A stretch of 64,000 bases of DNA from Alphaproteobacteria bacterium (GCA_020632925.1 JACKER010000012.1:248001-312000); one strand, 5' to 3'; positions 35,758 through 43,434 are shown, counted from the first letter of the stretch. Made by a program: numbers and translations. The notes: generated by a model not told the origin, from the letters alone.

Positions 35758-36213
35758 ATGGCCACCACAACCCGTTCACCCGCTCCGCCCGTGGTCCCGG
35801 ACCCTGGGGTCGCGGACGGCGAAGTCGTGGACCCCGAAGTCGAGCCCCGCGCGAAGCGGCGTTCGTTCACGGGGGAGTACAAGGCGAAGATCCTCGCCGA
35901 GTGCGACGCGGCCACAGAGTCAGGGGACATCGGGCGAATCCTGCGGCGCGAAGGGCTGTACTCGTCGCACCTGGTGGAGTGGCGGCGGCTGCGTGAAGCC
36001 GGTGCCCTGGCGGGCCTCACGCCGAAGCCGGTCGGCCGGCCGCGCAAGGAGCGCAACCCGCTGGCCGCCGAGGTGGAGCGCCTACAGCGCGAGAACGAGC
36101 GCCTGCGGGACAAGGTCCGCAAGGCAGAAATCATCATGGAAGCCCAAAAAAAACTCTCCGAGGTTCTGGGGACGACGGAGAGCGAGCGCTCACCGAGCGA
36201 GAGGCTCGGGTGA
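35758..36213 (+). CDS. IS3-family transposase OrfA
   Basis: The product is 151 residues. A helix-turn-helix (RRSFTGEYKAKILAECDAAT, ILRREGLYSSHLVEWRRLRE) precedes a leucine-zipper-like coiled coil (EVERLQRENERLRDKVRKAE). It binds the IS ends. A run of eight A residues near its 3' end should allow -1 slippage to make OrfAB. Its stop overlaps the OrfB start as GTGA. Confidence 0.88.
   Translation: MATTTRSPAPPVVPDPGVADGEVVDPEVEPRAKRRSFTGEYKAKILAECDAATESGDIGRILRREGLYSSHLVEWRRLREAGALAGLTPKPVGRPRKERNPLAAEVERLQRENERLRDKVRKAEIIMEAQKKLSEVLGTTESERSPSERLG
36146..36153 (+). promoter_or_regulatory. Probable programmed -1 frameshift site (A8) of the IS3 element
   Basis: Eight A residues are followed by CTCTCC. 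The -1 frame is open from here to the OrfB start, reading TLRGSGDDGERALTEREARV and then SAAL, so slippage would yield the OrfAB fusion used by IS3 elements. Confidence 0.65.
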
Positions 36214-37223
36214 GCGCGGCCCTGGCCATCGCTCCCCAGGTCGGTCTGGCCGCGGCCTGCACCGCGCTGGACGTGGCCAGGGCGACGCTGTACCGCCATC
36301 GGCAGCCCAGAGCGCCCAGGAGCCGTCGGGCCTCGAGTAGGGCCCTGGGCGAGGACGAGCGCGCTCAGGTGCGCGAGCTGCTCTACTCCGAGCGGTTCCG
36401 CGACGCGAGCCCGCGGCAGGTCTACGCCGCGCTCCTCGACGAGGGGGTGTACGTCGCGTCCGTCGCCACGATGTACCGCGTCTTGCGGGACGACGACGCG
36501 GTCCACGAGCGCCGCCGGGTCGTCAACCATCCCGCATGGCCGAAGCCGGAGCTCGTTGCGCGTGGCCCCAACGAGGTCTGGTCCTGGGACATCACCAAGC
36601 TGAAGGGTCCCACGAAAGGCGTGTTCTTCGCTCTCTACGTCGTGCTCGACATCTACAGCCGGTACGTCGTGGGCTGGCTGCTGGCACAGTCCGAGACCGC
36701 CGGCCTGGCCGAGCGGCTGCTGGCGGAGACCATCGAGAAGGAGGGCGTGGCCCGCGACCACCTCACCATCCACTCCGACCGCGGCGCGCCCATGAAGAGC
36801 CGCACCGTGGCCGAGATGCTGGCAGACCTCGGCGTGGACCGCTCCCTCAGCCGACCCAAGACATCGAACGACAATCCGTTCTCGGAAGCCCAGTTCCGAA
36901 CGGTCAAGTACTGCCCTGATTTCCCGAAGCGCTTCGGCTCCATGGAAGACGCGCGTGGCTTCTGCCAGCCCTTCTTCCGCTGGTACAACGAGGAGCACCA
37001 CCACAGCGGCATCGCCCTGCTGACGCCCTCGTCGGTTCATCACGGCATCGCCGAAGCCACCCTCGTGCAGCGCCAGGCGGTTCTCCAGAAGGCCTACGAG
37101 GCTCATCCCGAACGCTTCATCAAGGGCCCACCCGTCGTCTCTCGCCCTCCTGCAGAGGTCTGGATCAACCCGCCACCGGCGACCGCGAGCGCCATTGCCG
37201 CGTCCGGAAATAGTGATGGATAA
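36210..37223 (+). CDS. IS3-family transposase OrfB (DDE integrase)
   Basis: The product is 337 residues. The rve-type catalytic core is visible: first Asp in WSWDITKLKG, second in HSDRGAPMKS, and Glu in NPFSEAQFRT, with the usual spacing. An N-terminal HTH-like region (ARATLYRHRQP, SPRQVYAALLDEGVYVASVATMYR) precedes it. The frame is intact and the element could be active. Confidence 0.9.
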   Translation: MSAALAIAPQVGLAAACTALDVARATLYRHRQPRAPRSRRASSRALGEDERAQVRELLYSERFRDASPRQVYAALLDEGVYVASVATMYRVLRDDDAVHERRRVVNHPAWPKPELVARGPNEVWSWDITKLKGPTKGVFFALYVVLDIYSRYVVGWLLAQSETAGLAERLLAETIEKEGVARDHLTIHSDRGAPMKSRTVAEMLADLGVDRSLSRPKTSNDNPFSEAQFRTVKYCPDFPKRFGSMEDARGFCQPFFRWYNEEHHHSGIALLTPSSVHHGIAEATLVQRQAVLQKAYEAHPERFIKGPPVVSRPPAEVWINPPPATASAIAASGNSDG

Positions 37224-37689
37224 AGCAGTGGTACTGCCACAATCATCACTCAGCCTGAAGCTCAGCGTGGCCCGAGACGCCGTCTACTGGATCCCCTCGT
37301 GCCACGCTGAACCGGAGAGCGGTCGGGAGTGGGACGCGAGTCAGGGCTTTCGTACATCTCCGAGTCTCAATCAGCTTGACACATACCGTACTACGTGTTC
37401 CTGTCGAAGAATCGGAAGCAGCTCGCGGTCCTGCACTACGACGGGTCGGGGTGGTGCACGTTCAGGAAGCGCCTCGATCTGGGGACCTTCGAGCTCCCTC
37501 CGGTCCCGGGCGAGACGGCGCAGCTCGCGGTCGACCCGACCGTGCTCGCCTCCATCCTGTCGGGCATCGTGCTGAGCGCGCCGCGCCGCCGCTGGTACGA
37601 CCACGACCGATCCGTCCGAACCTGACGTTCGTCGATCCATCCACGAGGCACGATCGACAACCGGCGATCGGGCGTGATCGAATCGACGG

Positions 37690-39315
37690 ATGGTGACGAT
37701 GAACGTCGGTGAACGGCTCGCGGAACGGGAGGCGGAGAACCGCCTCCTCCGGGAGGAGCTCGCCGCGGCCCACGCCGAGCTGGCGGCGCTCCGAGCGCAG
37801 CTCGCCGAGCTCCACCAGCAGATGGCGGACGCGAACCGACGCGGCGACCAGCTGCTTGCGGAGGTGGCGAAGGCCAACGACCGTATCGGGGAGCTGCTCG
37901 CCGTCGTGACGCGGAGGAAGGCCGCGCGACAGCCACCCAAGCCACCAGAGCCGGTCGCGCCGCCCGAGGTCGGCGACGAGGAGCGCCGCGCCTTCGACGA
38001 CCGTCCCCGACCGCCCGAACCGCCGGAACCCGTCGTCGGCCATCCAAAGCCGAAGCAGCGCCCGACGGGCCGCAAGCGCCTGCCCGAGTCGCTGCCGGCC
38101 GACGAGACCACGCTGTGGCCCGAGCGCTGTGCCTGTGGCTGCCAGGACTTCGAGTGGGTGGATGAGGTGGTCGAGGAGAAGCTCCACATCTCGGCCCACG
38201 TCCGGCGCCGGATCACGCACCGCAAGACCGGGCGCTGCCTGAAGTGCCGCAAGCGGACGACCGCCGAGGCGCCGCCCTCACCGTTCCCGCGGTCTCGGCT
38301 GACGTGCGACGGGCTGGCCTGGCTCGTGACGCAGAAGTTCGGCCAGATCGTCCCGCTGGAGCGGATCAAGAACTACCTGGGCGTTCGCGGGCTCGCTCTG
38401 GCGACGTCGTTCTACGTCACGCAGATGGAGTTCGCCGCCGACCTCCTCGCGTCCATCGACGGTCACCAGTGGAAGACGCTACTCGCGGGCGACGGGATGG
38501 AGACCGACGGCAGCGGGTTCAAGGTGCAGATCCGCGGCGTCGACGGCCTGCACCACGGACACATCGAGGTCTACCACCGCGGGGACATCGTGGTGTTCCA
38601 GTACGAGCCCGAGAAGGGTGGGGAGACGCAAGCGGCAAAGCTGCAGACGTACGCTGGCTGGCTCCTCGTGGACGGCGAGAGCCGCTACAACGAGACCACT
38701 CGCCGCAACCCGAAGATCGTCGAGGCGAACTGCAACGCGCATCCAAGGCGGAAGCTGGAGGCGGCCGAGGCCACACAGCCGGCTCTCGCAGCAGAAGCCG
38801 GGCGGTTCGTGAGCGAGATGTTCGACCAGGAGGCGAAGGCGAAGGAGCTCGGTCTGCAGGGTGACGAGCTCCGGCAGTGGCGCCAGGAGCGCATCAAGCC
38901 GCAGTTCGACCAGCTGCGGACCTGGATGGACGCCGTCGAGCCGACCCTCGCCAAGCCCGACGAGCTCGCCAAGGTGATCCGCTACTACCGGAACCACTGG
39001 AAGGAGCTGACGAGGTTCCTGGACGACCCGTCGATCCCGATCGACAACTCGGCCTCAGAGCGCGAGTTCCAGTGGGTTGCCAAGCTAAGGCTGAACTCGT
39101 TCTTCGCCGGCGGGACCGAGGGTGCGCAACGGGCGGCGATCCTGCTCGGAGTGGCGGCGACATGTCGCCGGCTACGAGTGGACATGGAGGCGTACCTGAC
39201 GTGGGTGTTCGTCCGACGAGGGACCCACCGCGACAAGTACGCCCACCTGACCGCGGCCGACCTCACCCCACAGGCGTACAAGGCCGCCATGCTGGCCGAG
39301 GCGCTGTCCGCCTGA
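37690..39315 (+). CDS. tnpC: IS66 transposase TnpC
   Basis: The product is 541 residues. An N-terminal coiled coil (RLAEREAENRLLREELAAAH) precedes a Pro-rich linker, a zinc-binding CxC region (ERCACGCQDF, GRCLKCRKRT) and the DDE core: GDGMETDGSGF, NCNAHPRRKLEAAE, and DNSASEREFQWVAKLRLNSF then FAGGTEGAQRAAILLG. The GDGMETD form differs from the more usual DET motif. The frame is intact. Confidence 0.9.
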   Translation: MVTMNVGERLAEREAENRLLREELAAAHAELAALRAQLAELHQQMADANRRGDQLLAEVAKANDRIGELLAVVTRRKAARQPPKPPEPVAPPEVGDEERRAFDDRPRPPEPPEPVVGHPKPKQRPTGRKRLPESLPADETTLWPERCACGCQDFEWVDEVVEEKLHISAHVRRRITHRKTGRCLKCRKRTTAEAPPSPFPRSRLTCDGLAWLVTQKFGQIVPLERIKNYLGVRGLALATSFYVTQMEFAADLLASIDGHQWKTLLAGDGMETDGSGFKVQIRGVDGLHHGHIEVYHRGDIVVFQYEPEKGGETQAAKLQTYAGWLLVDGESRYNETTRRNPKIVEANCNAHPRRKLEAAEATQPALAAEAGRFVSEMFDQEAKAKELGLQGDELRQWRQERIKPQFDQLRTWMDAVEPTLAKPDELAKVIRYYRNHWKELTRFLDDPSIPIDNSASEREFQWVAKLRLNSFFAGGTEGAQRAAILLGVAATCRRLRVDMEAYLTWVFVRRGTHRDKYAHLTAADLTPQAYKAAMLAEALSA

Positions 39316-39375
39316 TCTGAGCCACCCCGAGCGGCAACGACCGTGCCGGCCGAGCGGGTCTGCACATCCCGCCGC

Positions 39376-39393
39376 CCGTCGCTGATCGGTCAG
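39376..39393 (-). repeat. IS66 right terminal inverted repeat
   Basis: Read on the minus strand: CTGACCGATCAGCGACGG. Confidence 0.88.
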
Positions 39394-39401
39394 TCCACGG
39401 C
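39394..39401. repeat. IS66 target-site duplication, right copy
   Basis: TCCACGGC, identical to 35181-35188. Confidence 0.85.
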
Positions 39402-39593
39402 GACCCTGCACTCGTTCTCCTTCCCGATGCTCGTGCTGGAACGGCGGTCGCCGAAGGCCACGACGCCCGGCGCTCACCCAGCTCGGCACAGGGCAGCGCT
39501 CACCCTGATGGCTGTCTTCGGCACGGCGCCCTCCGGCACGGCCCGCCTTCCGTGGTCAGCAGCGCAGGGCAGCGCTCACCCCGACGACCACGA

Positions 39594-39800
39594 TGTTCAA
39601 GAGCACCGTGACCTTCGGACCGAGGCCCCGTCCCCCACAGCGCCTGCCCGGACCTTCGTTCCGCAGCCGGGAACCGAGCTCGAATTGGAGTCTGTCCATG
39701 GTCGGTAGCGCCCGCCGACCGAGGAGGTCCGCCGGCTCTCCACCGGCAAGACCGACGCACGCGGAGACTCTGACTGTCGCCGCTCACGTTCAACTGCGGA
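39594..39800. repeat. Island repeat, partial copy 1
   Basis: It shares CTTCGGACCGAGGCCCCGTC, GAACCGAGCTCGAAT and GGCTCTCCACCGGCAAGACC with copies at 41,395-41,816 and 44,640-44,979. No gene is seen in 39,402-39,854. GTTCAAC at 39788-39794 has the core-site form, next to a CGCTCACG/CGTGAGCG inverted pair (39781-39825). Confidence 0.5.
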
Positions 39801-39854
39801 CTTCGCGCCGGCTCGACCTCGTGAGCGCCCGACTGCATGAGTGGTCGACCCGCT

Positions 39855-40375
39855 CTAAGACAGGTAGCCGACCTCGTCGACGACCAGGAGGCGCGGCGCC
39901 GTGTACTTCCGAATTCGGGACTGCAGCGCGCGCGGGCCGTCGCTCAGGTCGAGCAGCATCGCGCCCGCCGTCGTGAACAGGACCATGTGTCCGGCCAGGA
40001 CCGCCTTGTAGGCGATGTTCTTCGCGACCATGGTCTTCCCCAGGCCCTGCGCCGCAGCCAGGATCACGTTGTCGCTGTCATTCATGAACGCCAGCGTGAG
40101 CAGCCGCCCGATGTGCTCCCGATCGATGTGCGTCGGCCACGTCCAGTCGAAGCTCGCGATTGGACTGAACTTGCCGATCCGCGCGTCCCTGAGGCGCCGC
40201 TCCACCGAGCGTCGCTGTCGCTCCTCCATCTCCCTCTGGACCAGCGCTTCCACGATCTCCTGGGCGCCCCACCGGTTGCGCGTGGCCTCGGCGTTGAGGT
40301 CGTCGAGGTGTGCGGCCAGGTAGTGCAGCTTCAGCGAGTCCAGTAGACGGTGCAGATAAGTGGCAACAGCCGCGG
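39855..40375 (-). pseudogene. istB: IS21-family istB remnant
   Basis: The frame reads LHRLLDSLKLHYLAAHLDDL then NAEATRNRWGAQEIVEALVQ, a Walker A-like AAQGLGKTMVAKNIAY and Walker B LLVVDEVGYLS, where it stops. A normal IstB continues for about 80 residues beyond VGYL, so the 3' end is lost. The start is also missing: the first recognisable codons follow the istA end without an obvious initiator. It is the ATPase helper of IS21 transposition. Confidence 0.8.
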
Positions 40376-40505
40376 CTGCTCCTCGCGCCAGGCGTCCTCG
40401 ACCGTGCAGGTGCGGTCCTGCGGCCACTTTCGGACGTTCGCGACCTGGTCGAGCCACTGCCGGAGCTGAGCGTTGGCGTCACACGTCCCGCTCGTCCACC
40501 GCCTC
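40331..40505 (-). pseudogene. istA: IS21-family istA 3' remnant
   Basis: The frame DANAQLRQWLDQVANVRKWP then QDRTCTVEDAWREEQPRLLP matches the C-terminal end of IstA and stops at 40,331, overlapping istB as in intact IS21 elements. All of the catalytic core is gone. GCTGATCGGTCA (40515-40526) just beyond it equals 12 inner bases of the IS66 end. Confidence 0.65.
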
Positions 40506-40563
40506 CCTGCTCCGCTGATCGGTCACTGCGCGAGTACCTGCAGTTCGCAGCGAAGGGCAGCGC

Positions 40564-40968
40564 TCACCTCGATGGTGGCGGGCGGGCGAGGTCGGCCCGG
40601 GCCTGCCCGACGAGGTCGCGAACTGCTGCCACGTCCTTCAGGACACCGGCACCGGGAGGCGGGCGGACGATGCGACCGCCCGGGGTCGGGTAGCGAAACG
40701 TGGTGGCATAGGCGGAGTACGACAGCACCGGCTCAAGCCGATCTCGCCACATGTCGCCTTCAGGAAGGCGATCCGAGAGCACGTCCAGGCGATGCTCTGT
40801 GCCGGCTTCGATGCCACGAAGGAGCAGCAGGGCCTTGAGCACCTTCTCGACGGCCTGCTGCACGTGGTAGGCGGCGTACTGGTTGCCGACACGGGCGAGC
40901 ACCTCTGCCGCGTCGAGATCGGCAGCGGCGAGATCGAGGAACGCGGCACATCGCCGTTCAGTGCTCAA
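40564..40968 (-). CDS. HEPN-domain protein, toxin partner of the MNT/HEPN pair
   Basis: The product is 134 residues from a TTG inside the end of the MNT gene; AGGAAG precedes it. The helical pattern FLDLAAADLDAAEVLARVGN then QYAAYHVQQAVEKVLKALLL and EHRLDVLSDRL is typical of HEPN proteins. The usual short Rx4-6H RNase motif is not clear here (R and H are eight apart in RGIEAGTEH). Pairs of HEPN and MNT proteins act as toxin and AMP-adding antitoxin. Its stop overlaps an island repeat. Confidence 0.8.
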   Translation of the reverse strand: MSTERRCAAFLDLAAADLDAAEVLARVGNQYAAYHVQQAVEKVLKALLLLRGIEAGTEHRLDVLSDRLPEGDMWRDRLEPVLSYSAYATTFRYPTPGGRIVRPPPGAGVLKDVAAVRDLVGQARADLARPPPSR

Positions 40969-41290
40969 AGATCTTCCTGCCGCGGGTCACCGCTGCCCGA
41001 GCGAGGGTGTCGATCTCGTGCTGGTCTTCCACAAACTCGGCGTGCGTGCAGGGGACGATGTCGGCGGACACCCGGACCTCACGCCCGATCTTCCAGGCCT
41101 GGACGGGGTCGAACGCGTTCGGGTCAACGTCATCCGGCAAAACGACAAGGAGGTCGTAGTCGCTATCCGGTCGGGCTCGGCCCTCGGCTCGGCTCCCGAA
41201 CAACCAGACCTCCAGGGGACGCATCACGTCCACGACCCGGCGGAGCAGCCGTTCGAGGGCGGGATCGTCGATCGGGACGAACGCGTTCAT
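40958..41290 (-). CDS. MNT-type nucleotidyltransferase, antitoxin partner
   Basis: The product is 110 residues. The polymerase-beta motif LFGSRAEGRARPDSDYDLLV holds the GS and DxD residues needed for nucleotide transfer. The ATG at 41290 is chosen over a GTG six bases upstream because a TACGAT box stands exactly 6 nt before it. It overlaps the HEPN gene by 11 bases. In studied pairs it adenylylates and silences the HEPN toxin. Confidence 0.85.
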   Translation of the reverse strand: MNAFVPIDDPALERLLRRVVDVMRPLEVWLFGSRAEGRARPDSDYDLLVVLPDDVDPNAFDPVQAWKIGREVRVSADIVPCTHAEFVEDQHEIDTLARAAVTRGRKIFEH

Positions 41291-41296
41291 GCCCAC

Positions 41297-41302
41297 ATCG
41301 TA
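41297..41302 (-). promoter_or_regulatory. Candidate leaderless -10 box (TACGAT)
   Basis: Minus strand: TACGAT, six bases, ATG of the MNT gene. Confidence 0.5.
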
Positions 41303-41394
41303 GCCCGACCCGAGTTGGTGCGTCCTCGGAGTGGCCGACTAGTTCCGGCGACAGCAGGGCGACTTCGGACCCGCGACGACTCGGTAGGCCCAGG

Positions 41395-41816
41395 GCACTC
41401 CCGCCCGACAGCCTTCGGACCGAGGCCCGTCCCCCACAGCGCCTGACCGGACGGCGGCAACTTCGTTCCGCCGCCGGGAACCGAGCTCGAATCCGAGTCC
41501 GTCCGTCCCCTTGGCGGCGCCCGCCACCGGCGAGGTCGGCCAGCTCTCCACTGGCAAGACCGACGCCCGCAGAGTCCCTGACGGCGTCTCTGGCCTGGCG
41601 CCCTCCGTGTCGCAGCGGTGCTGCAGCTCGCAGCAGCGCAGGGCAGCGCTCACCCCGACGACCACCTCGTCCATCAGCACGGCGACCTCCGGCTCGCCCA
41701 CCGCGTGCACCGCTCGGCAGCTCCCCCAGGGCACTCCCGCTCCGCCAGCCTTCGGACCGAGGCCCCGGCGCCCTCCGGCACGAGCCCAGAGCTCACTTCC
41801 ATCAGCTGCGGTCAAC
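41395..41816. repeat. Island repeat, copy 2, ending at an attC-like core site
   Basis: About 350 bases (41,470-41,816) are close to 44,640-44,979, differing by scattered changes; the match stops at TCAACG, within the GGTCAAC core box of the attC-like site. CCTTCGGACCGAGGCCC occurs twice in this copy (near 41,408 and 41,751), showing an internal duplication. No credible gene is seen in 41,303-42,014. Confidence 0.65.
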
Positions 41817-41882
41817 GCGGCGATGAGCTGCGAGGTGACCGGCGCAGCCGGGCGGCTCGTCAGCTCCATCGTCCCGTTGAAC
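41810..41882 (-). other. attC-like integron recombination site 1
   Basis: Plus-strand order: GGTCAAC (41810-41816), 4-nt spacer, CGATGAGCTG (41821-41830), about 30 nt, CAGCTCCATCG (41861-41871), 4-nt spacer, GTTGAAC (41876-41882). The inner arms pair except for one extra C in the right arm. CGAG/CTCG extends the stem. RYYYAAC and GTTRRRY outer boxes, short equal spacers and one extra-helical base are the attC design; the left box has one deviation. The arm holding the extra base suggests the site is read on the minus strand. Confidence 0.6.
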
Positions 41883-42014
41883 GCCGCGGCACGGCGGGTG
41901 GACCCGGCACCCGACCTCGCGCGGAGCGCGCGCCCCGCCGCCGACGATCCGTGCCGGTGCGGCGTTGGACGCACGTTCGCTCGCACCCCACCCAGATCCG
42001 ACTACACGAGCTGA

Positions 42015-43007
42015 TCACGCCTCCCGCCGCGCGGCGCGGACCTCGGCGAGCGCGAACCCGCCGAGGGCGAACGCGGGCAGCAGGAACACCGCCTCGGTGC
42101 CCGGCGCCACGACCGGCAGCGCGAAGCCGAGGAGATCCAGGCCGACGTGCAGGGCGATTGCCAGCGCGAGCCACCTCGGGTCCCGGCGCGCGACGGCGCG
42201 CCAGGCGAGCGCCGCGAACGCCACGTGGCCGAGCACCAAGAGGGGACGCGCCCCGGCGTAGAGGAGCCCGTCGTCCGCGCCGAGCCCGAAGACGAGGGCC
42301 TCGGTCGCGCCGTGGGCGGCGCCGAGCACCAGCGCCGGACCCCGCGCGCCGGGATCGCGCAGCGCCGCGACCCCACGGACGAGCCCGTAGCGGACGACCT
42401 CCTCCACCAGCCCTGCGGCGAGCGAAAGCGCGACCGTGCCCGCGAGGGGCGAGCCCGCGCCGCTGACGGCGACGATCGGCGTGACTACCAGGCTGCACGC
42501 GAGCCATGCCGCCACCCCGAGGACTATCGGCCGCGCGCGACGCAGGCCCGCCGCGAGCCCAGCCAGGATCGCGAGCGGGAGCGCGTAGAAGCCGAGGACG
42601 CGGGGCGCCGCGCCATACGGCGACGGGTGCCGCATCGTGATCGTCGCGGGCGGCACCCCCGAGGGCGCGAAGGTGCCCTCGAGGTGGTCGCCCTTGAGCC
42701 GGAACGTCAGCGAGCCGAACGCGAGCCCCGCCGGGTGCGTAACCCGCGCGGTCTCGCGCTGGGCGGCGCCGCGGTGCATGCCCTGGCCGTTGCCGAACCG
42801 CGCGATCTCGTAGACGACGATGGCCTCGCGCTCGTCCACGCGCTCGACGACAAGCCGGGACGGGCGGAGCCCGCCCCACCGGCCCTCCCACGTTCCGGAG
42901 AGCGCCCGCAGCTCTGGCTCGAGGTCTGCGGCCGGGACCTCGACGTGCACGCCGTCCGGAGGCTCCGGCAACCGTGGGGCACAGGCGATCAGCAACGCGG
43001 TGACCAC
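42015..43007 (-). CDS. Lipoprotein-like N-domain fused to a YhfC-type membrane protease domain; candidate gene cassette
   Basis: The product is 330 residues. It begins VVTALLIACAPRLP (GTG) with a lipobox-like LIAC. Residues 30-125 form a beta-rich domain (LSGTWEGRWGGLRPSRLVVE). The C-terminal half has about six helices and the motifs GLVEEVVRYGLVRG, GAAHGATEALVFGL and IALHVGLDLLG, which resemble the EE...H..E...H pattern of YhfC-type intramembrane metalloproteases. The start lies 24 nt from the core site of attC-like site 2 and the stop 132 nt before site 1, as expected of an integron cassette. A TACGAT box stands 5 nt upstream. Confidence 0.65.
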   Translation of the reverse strand: MVTALLIACAPRLPEPPDGVHVEVPAADLEPELRALSGTWEGRWGGLRPSRLVVERVDEREAIVVYEIARFGNGQGMHRGAAQRETARVTHPAGLAFGSLTFRLKGDHLEGTFAPSGVPPATITMRHPSPYGAAPRVLGFYALPLAILAGLAAGLRRARPIVLGVAAWLACSLVVTPIVAVSGAGSPLAGTVALSLAAGLVEEVVRYGLVRGVAALRDPGARGPALVLGAAHGATEALVFGLGADDGLLYAGARPLLVLGHVAFAALAWRAVARRDPRWLALAIALHVGLDLLGFALPVVAPGTEAVFLLPAFALGGFALAEVRAARREA

Positions 43008-43012
43008 GACCC

Positions 43013-43018
43013 ATCGTA
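43013..43018 (-). promoter_or_regulatory. Candidate -10 box (TACGAT), near leaderless
   Basis: Minus strand TACGAT, five bases, then GTG of the YhfC-like gene. It lies inside the proposed cassette, 12 nt after the core site. Confidence 0.4.
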
Positions 43019-43030
43019 CGCGAGAGCGGC

Positions 43031-43105
43031 GTTCAACGCGACGATGACCGGCGGGGCTCCACCGCGAAGCGGTGGGGGCCTGACCGGTCCATCGCTCCGT
43101 TGGGT
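43031..43105 (-). other. attC-like integron recombination site 2
   Basis: Plus-strand order: GTTCAAC (43031-43037), GCGA, CGATGACCGG (43042-43051), an inner hairpin CCACCGC-GAA-GCGGTGG (about 43059-43075), CCGGTCCATCG (43084-43094), CTCC, GTTGGGT (43099-43105). The arms pair along nearly the whole length, with one extra C in the right arm exactly as in site 1. Both outer boxes fit the core-site consensus RYYYAAC/GTTRRRY. It resembles a 75-bp attC site. Confidence 0.65.
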
Positions 43106-43114
43106 GCAGCGGCC

Positions 43115-43345
43115 CCGGGGGAGGGAAGCGGCACCCGGCTCAACGCGACCCTGCACTGACGCGACAGGCGGCGCTCGCGGCGCTCCTGCGGGTCGGAGAC
43201 GGCACCCGGCCCACGCTACCCTGCACTGGAGGACGAGGGCGTTCGCCAGAACGAGGTCGTGCTCATAGGCGACATCGATGGGTCGCTTGCCACCGACCGA
43301 GCGACCGGCGCTGACGCTGGCCCCGCCTGCCTGAGTGCGCAACGG
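43115..43345. repeat. Non-coding stretch with diverged dispersed repeat and an internal duplication
   Basis: It shares ordered blocks with 29,810-29,990. CGGCACCCGGC plus ACCCTGCACTG occurs twice (about 43,130-43,159 and 43,200-43,228); CGACCCTGCACT also lies at the right flank of IS66 (about 39,401). No gene is seen between 43,106 and 43,442. Confidence 0.5.
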
Positions 43346-43428
43346 ACGAGGAGCAAGAGTCGACCTGCTCGACCACGCTTGGCCTCGACCGCCGATGCCA
43401 CGAAGTCGCGGCAGCGGAAAAGTTGGTG

Positions 43429-43434
43429 TAGGCT
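43429..43434 (+). promoter_or_regulatory. TAGGCT box shared with the lipoprotein gene at 28,590
   Basis: GGTGTAGGCTCGATCT (43425-43440) is identical to the sequence at 28,540-28,555. Confidence 0.4.

Larger units (their letters stand above)
35688..37388 (+). mobile_element. IS3-family insertion sequence inside IS66 tnpB
   Basis: The 12-mer GTGTCAAGCTGA (35694-35705) is inverted as TCAGCTTGACAC (37371-37382) near the ends. TAC occurs at 35685-35687 and again at 37389-37391 and is taken as a 3-bp target duplication, because removing the 1701 bp restores the tnpB frame exactly. The outer few bases are less well defined. It contains orfA and orfB with a slippery A-run. Confidence 0.85.
35562..37625 (+). 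pseudogene. tnpB: IS66 tnpB, split by the IS3 insertion
   Basis: The 5' part (GTG 35562 to 35687) reads MLNLARGIRVYLAVAPLDMR then GSYDAMAGRARRLGLEPVDG and AY. The 3' part (37389-37625) reads YYVFLSKNRKQLAVLHYDGS then GWCTFRKRLDLGTFELPP. Removing the IS3 element plus one copy of TAC joins them in frame as DGAYYVFLSKNRKQ, the normal IS66 TnpB sequence. As it stands the first part ends in a few IS-derived codons and stops at 35,705. Confidence 0.88.
35189..39393 (+). mobile_element. IS66-family insertion sequence, interrupted by an IS3-family element
   Basis: Terminal inverted repeats CTGACCCATCAGCGACGG (35189-35206) and CCGTCGCTGATCGGTCAG (39376-39393) match at 17 of 18 bases. An 8-bp duplication TCCACGGC flanks them. 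The element holds tnpA, tnpB and tnpC in the usual order. Without the 1701-bp IS3 insertion it is about 2.5 kb, the normal IS66 size. With tnpB split it is unlikely to move unaided. Confidence 0.92.

Noticed and set aside
40515..40526. GCTGATCGGTCA, equal to 12 inner bases of the IS66 end
   Set aside because: The outer bases differ and no other IS66 sequence lies next to it; not enough to call a second IS66 end.
41339..41986. Minus-strand open frame in the island repeat; a related stretch (AVHAVGEPEVAVLMDEVVVG) is also open at 44,653-45,021
   Set aside because: The similarity follows from recent duplication of the DNA repeat. The frames have different ends, no ribosome site, and cross an attC-like site.
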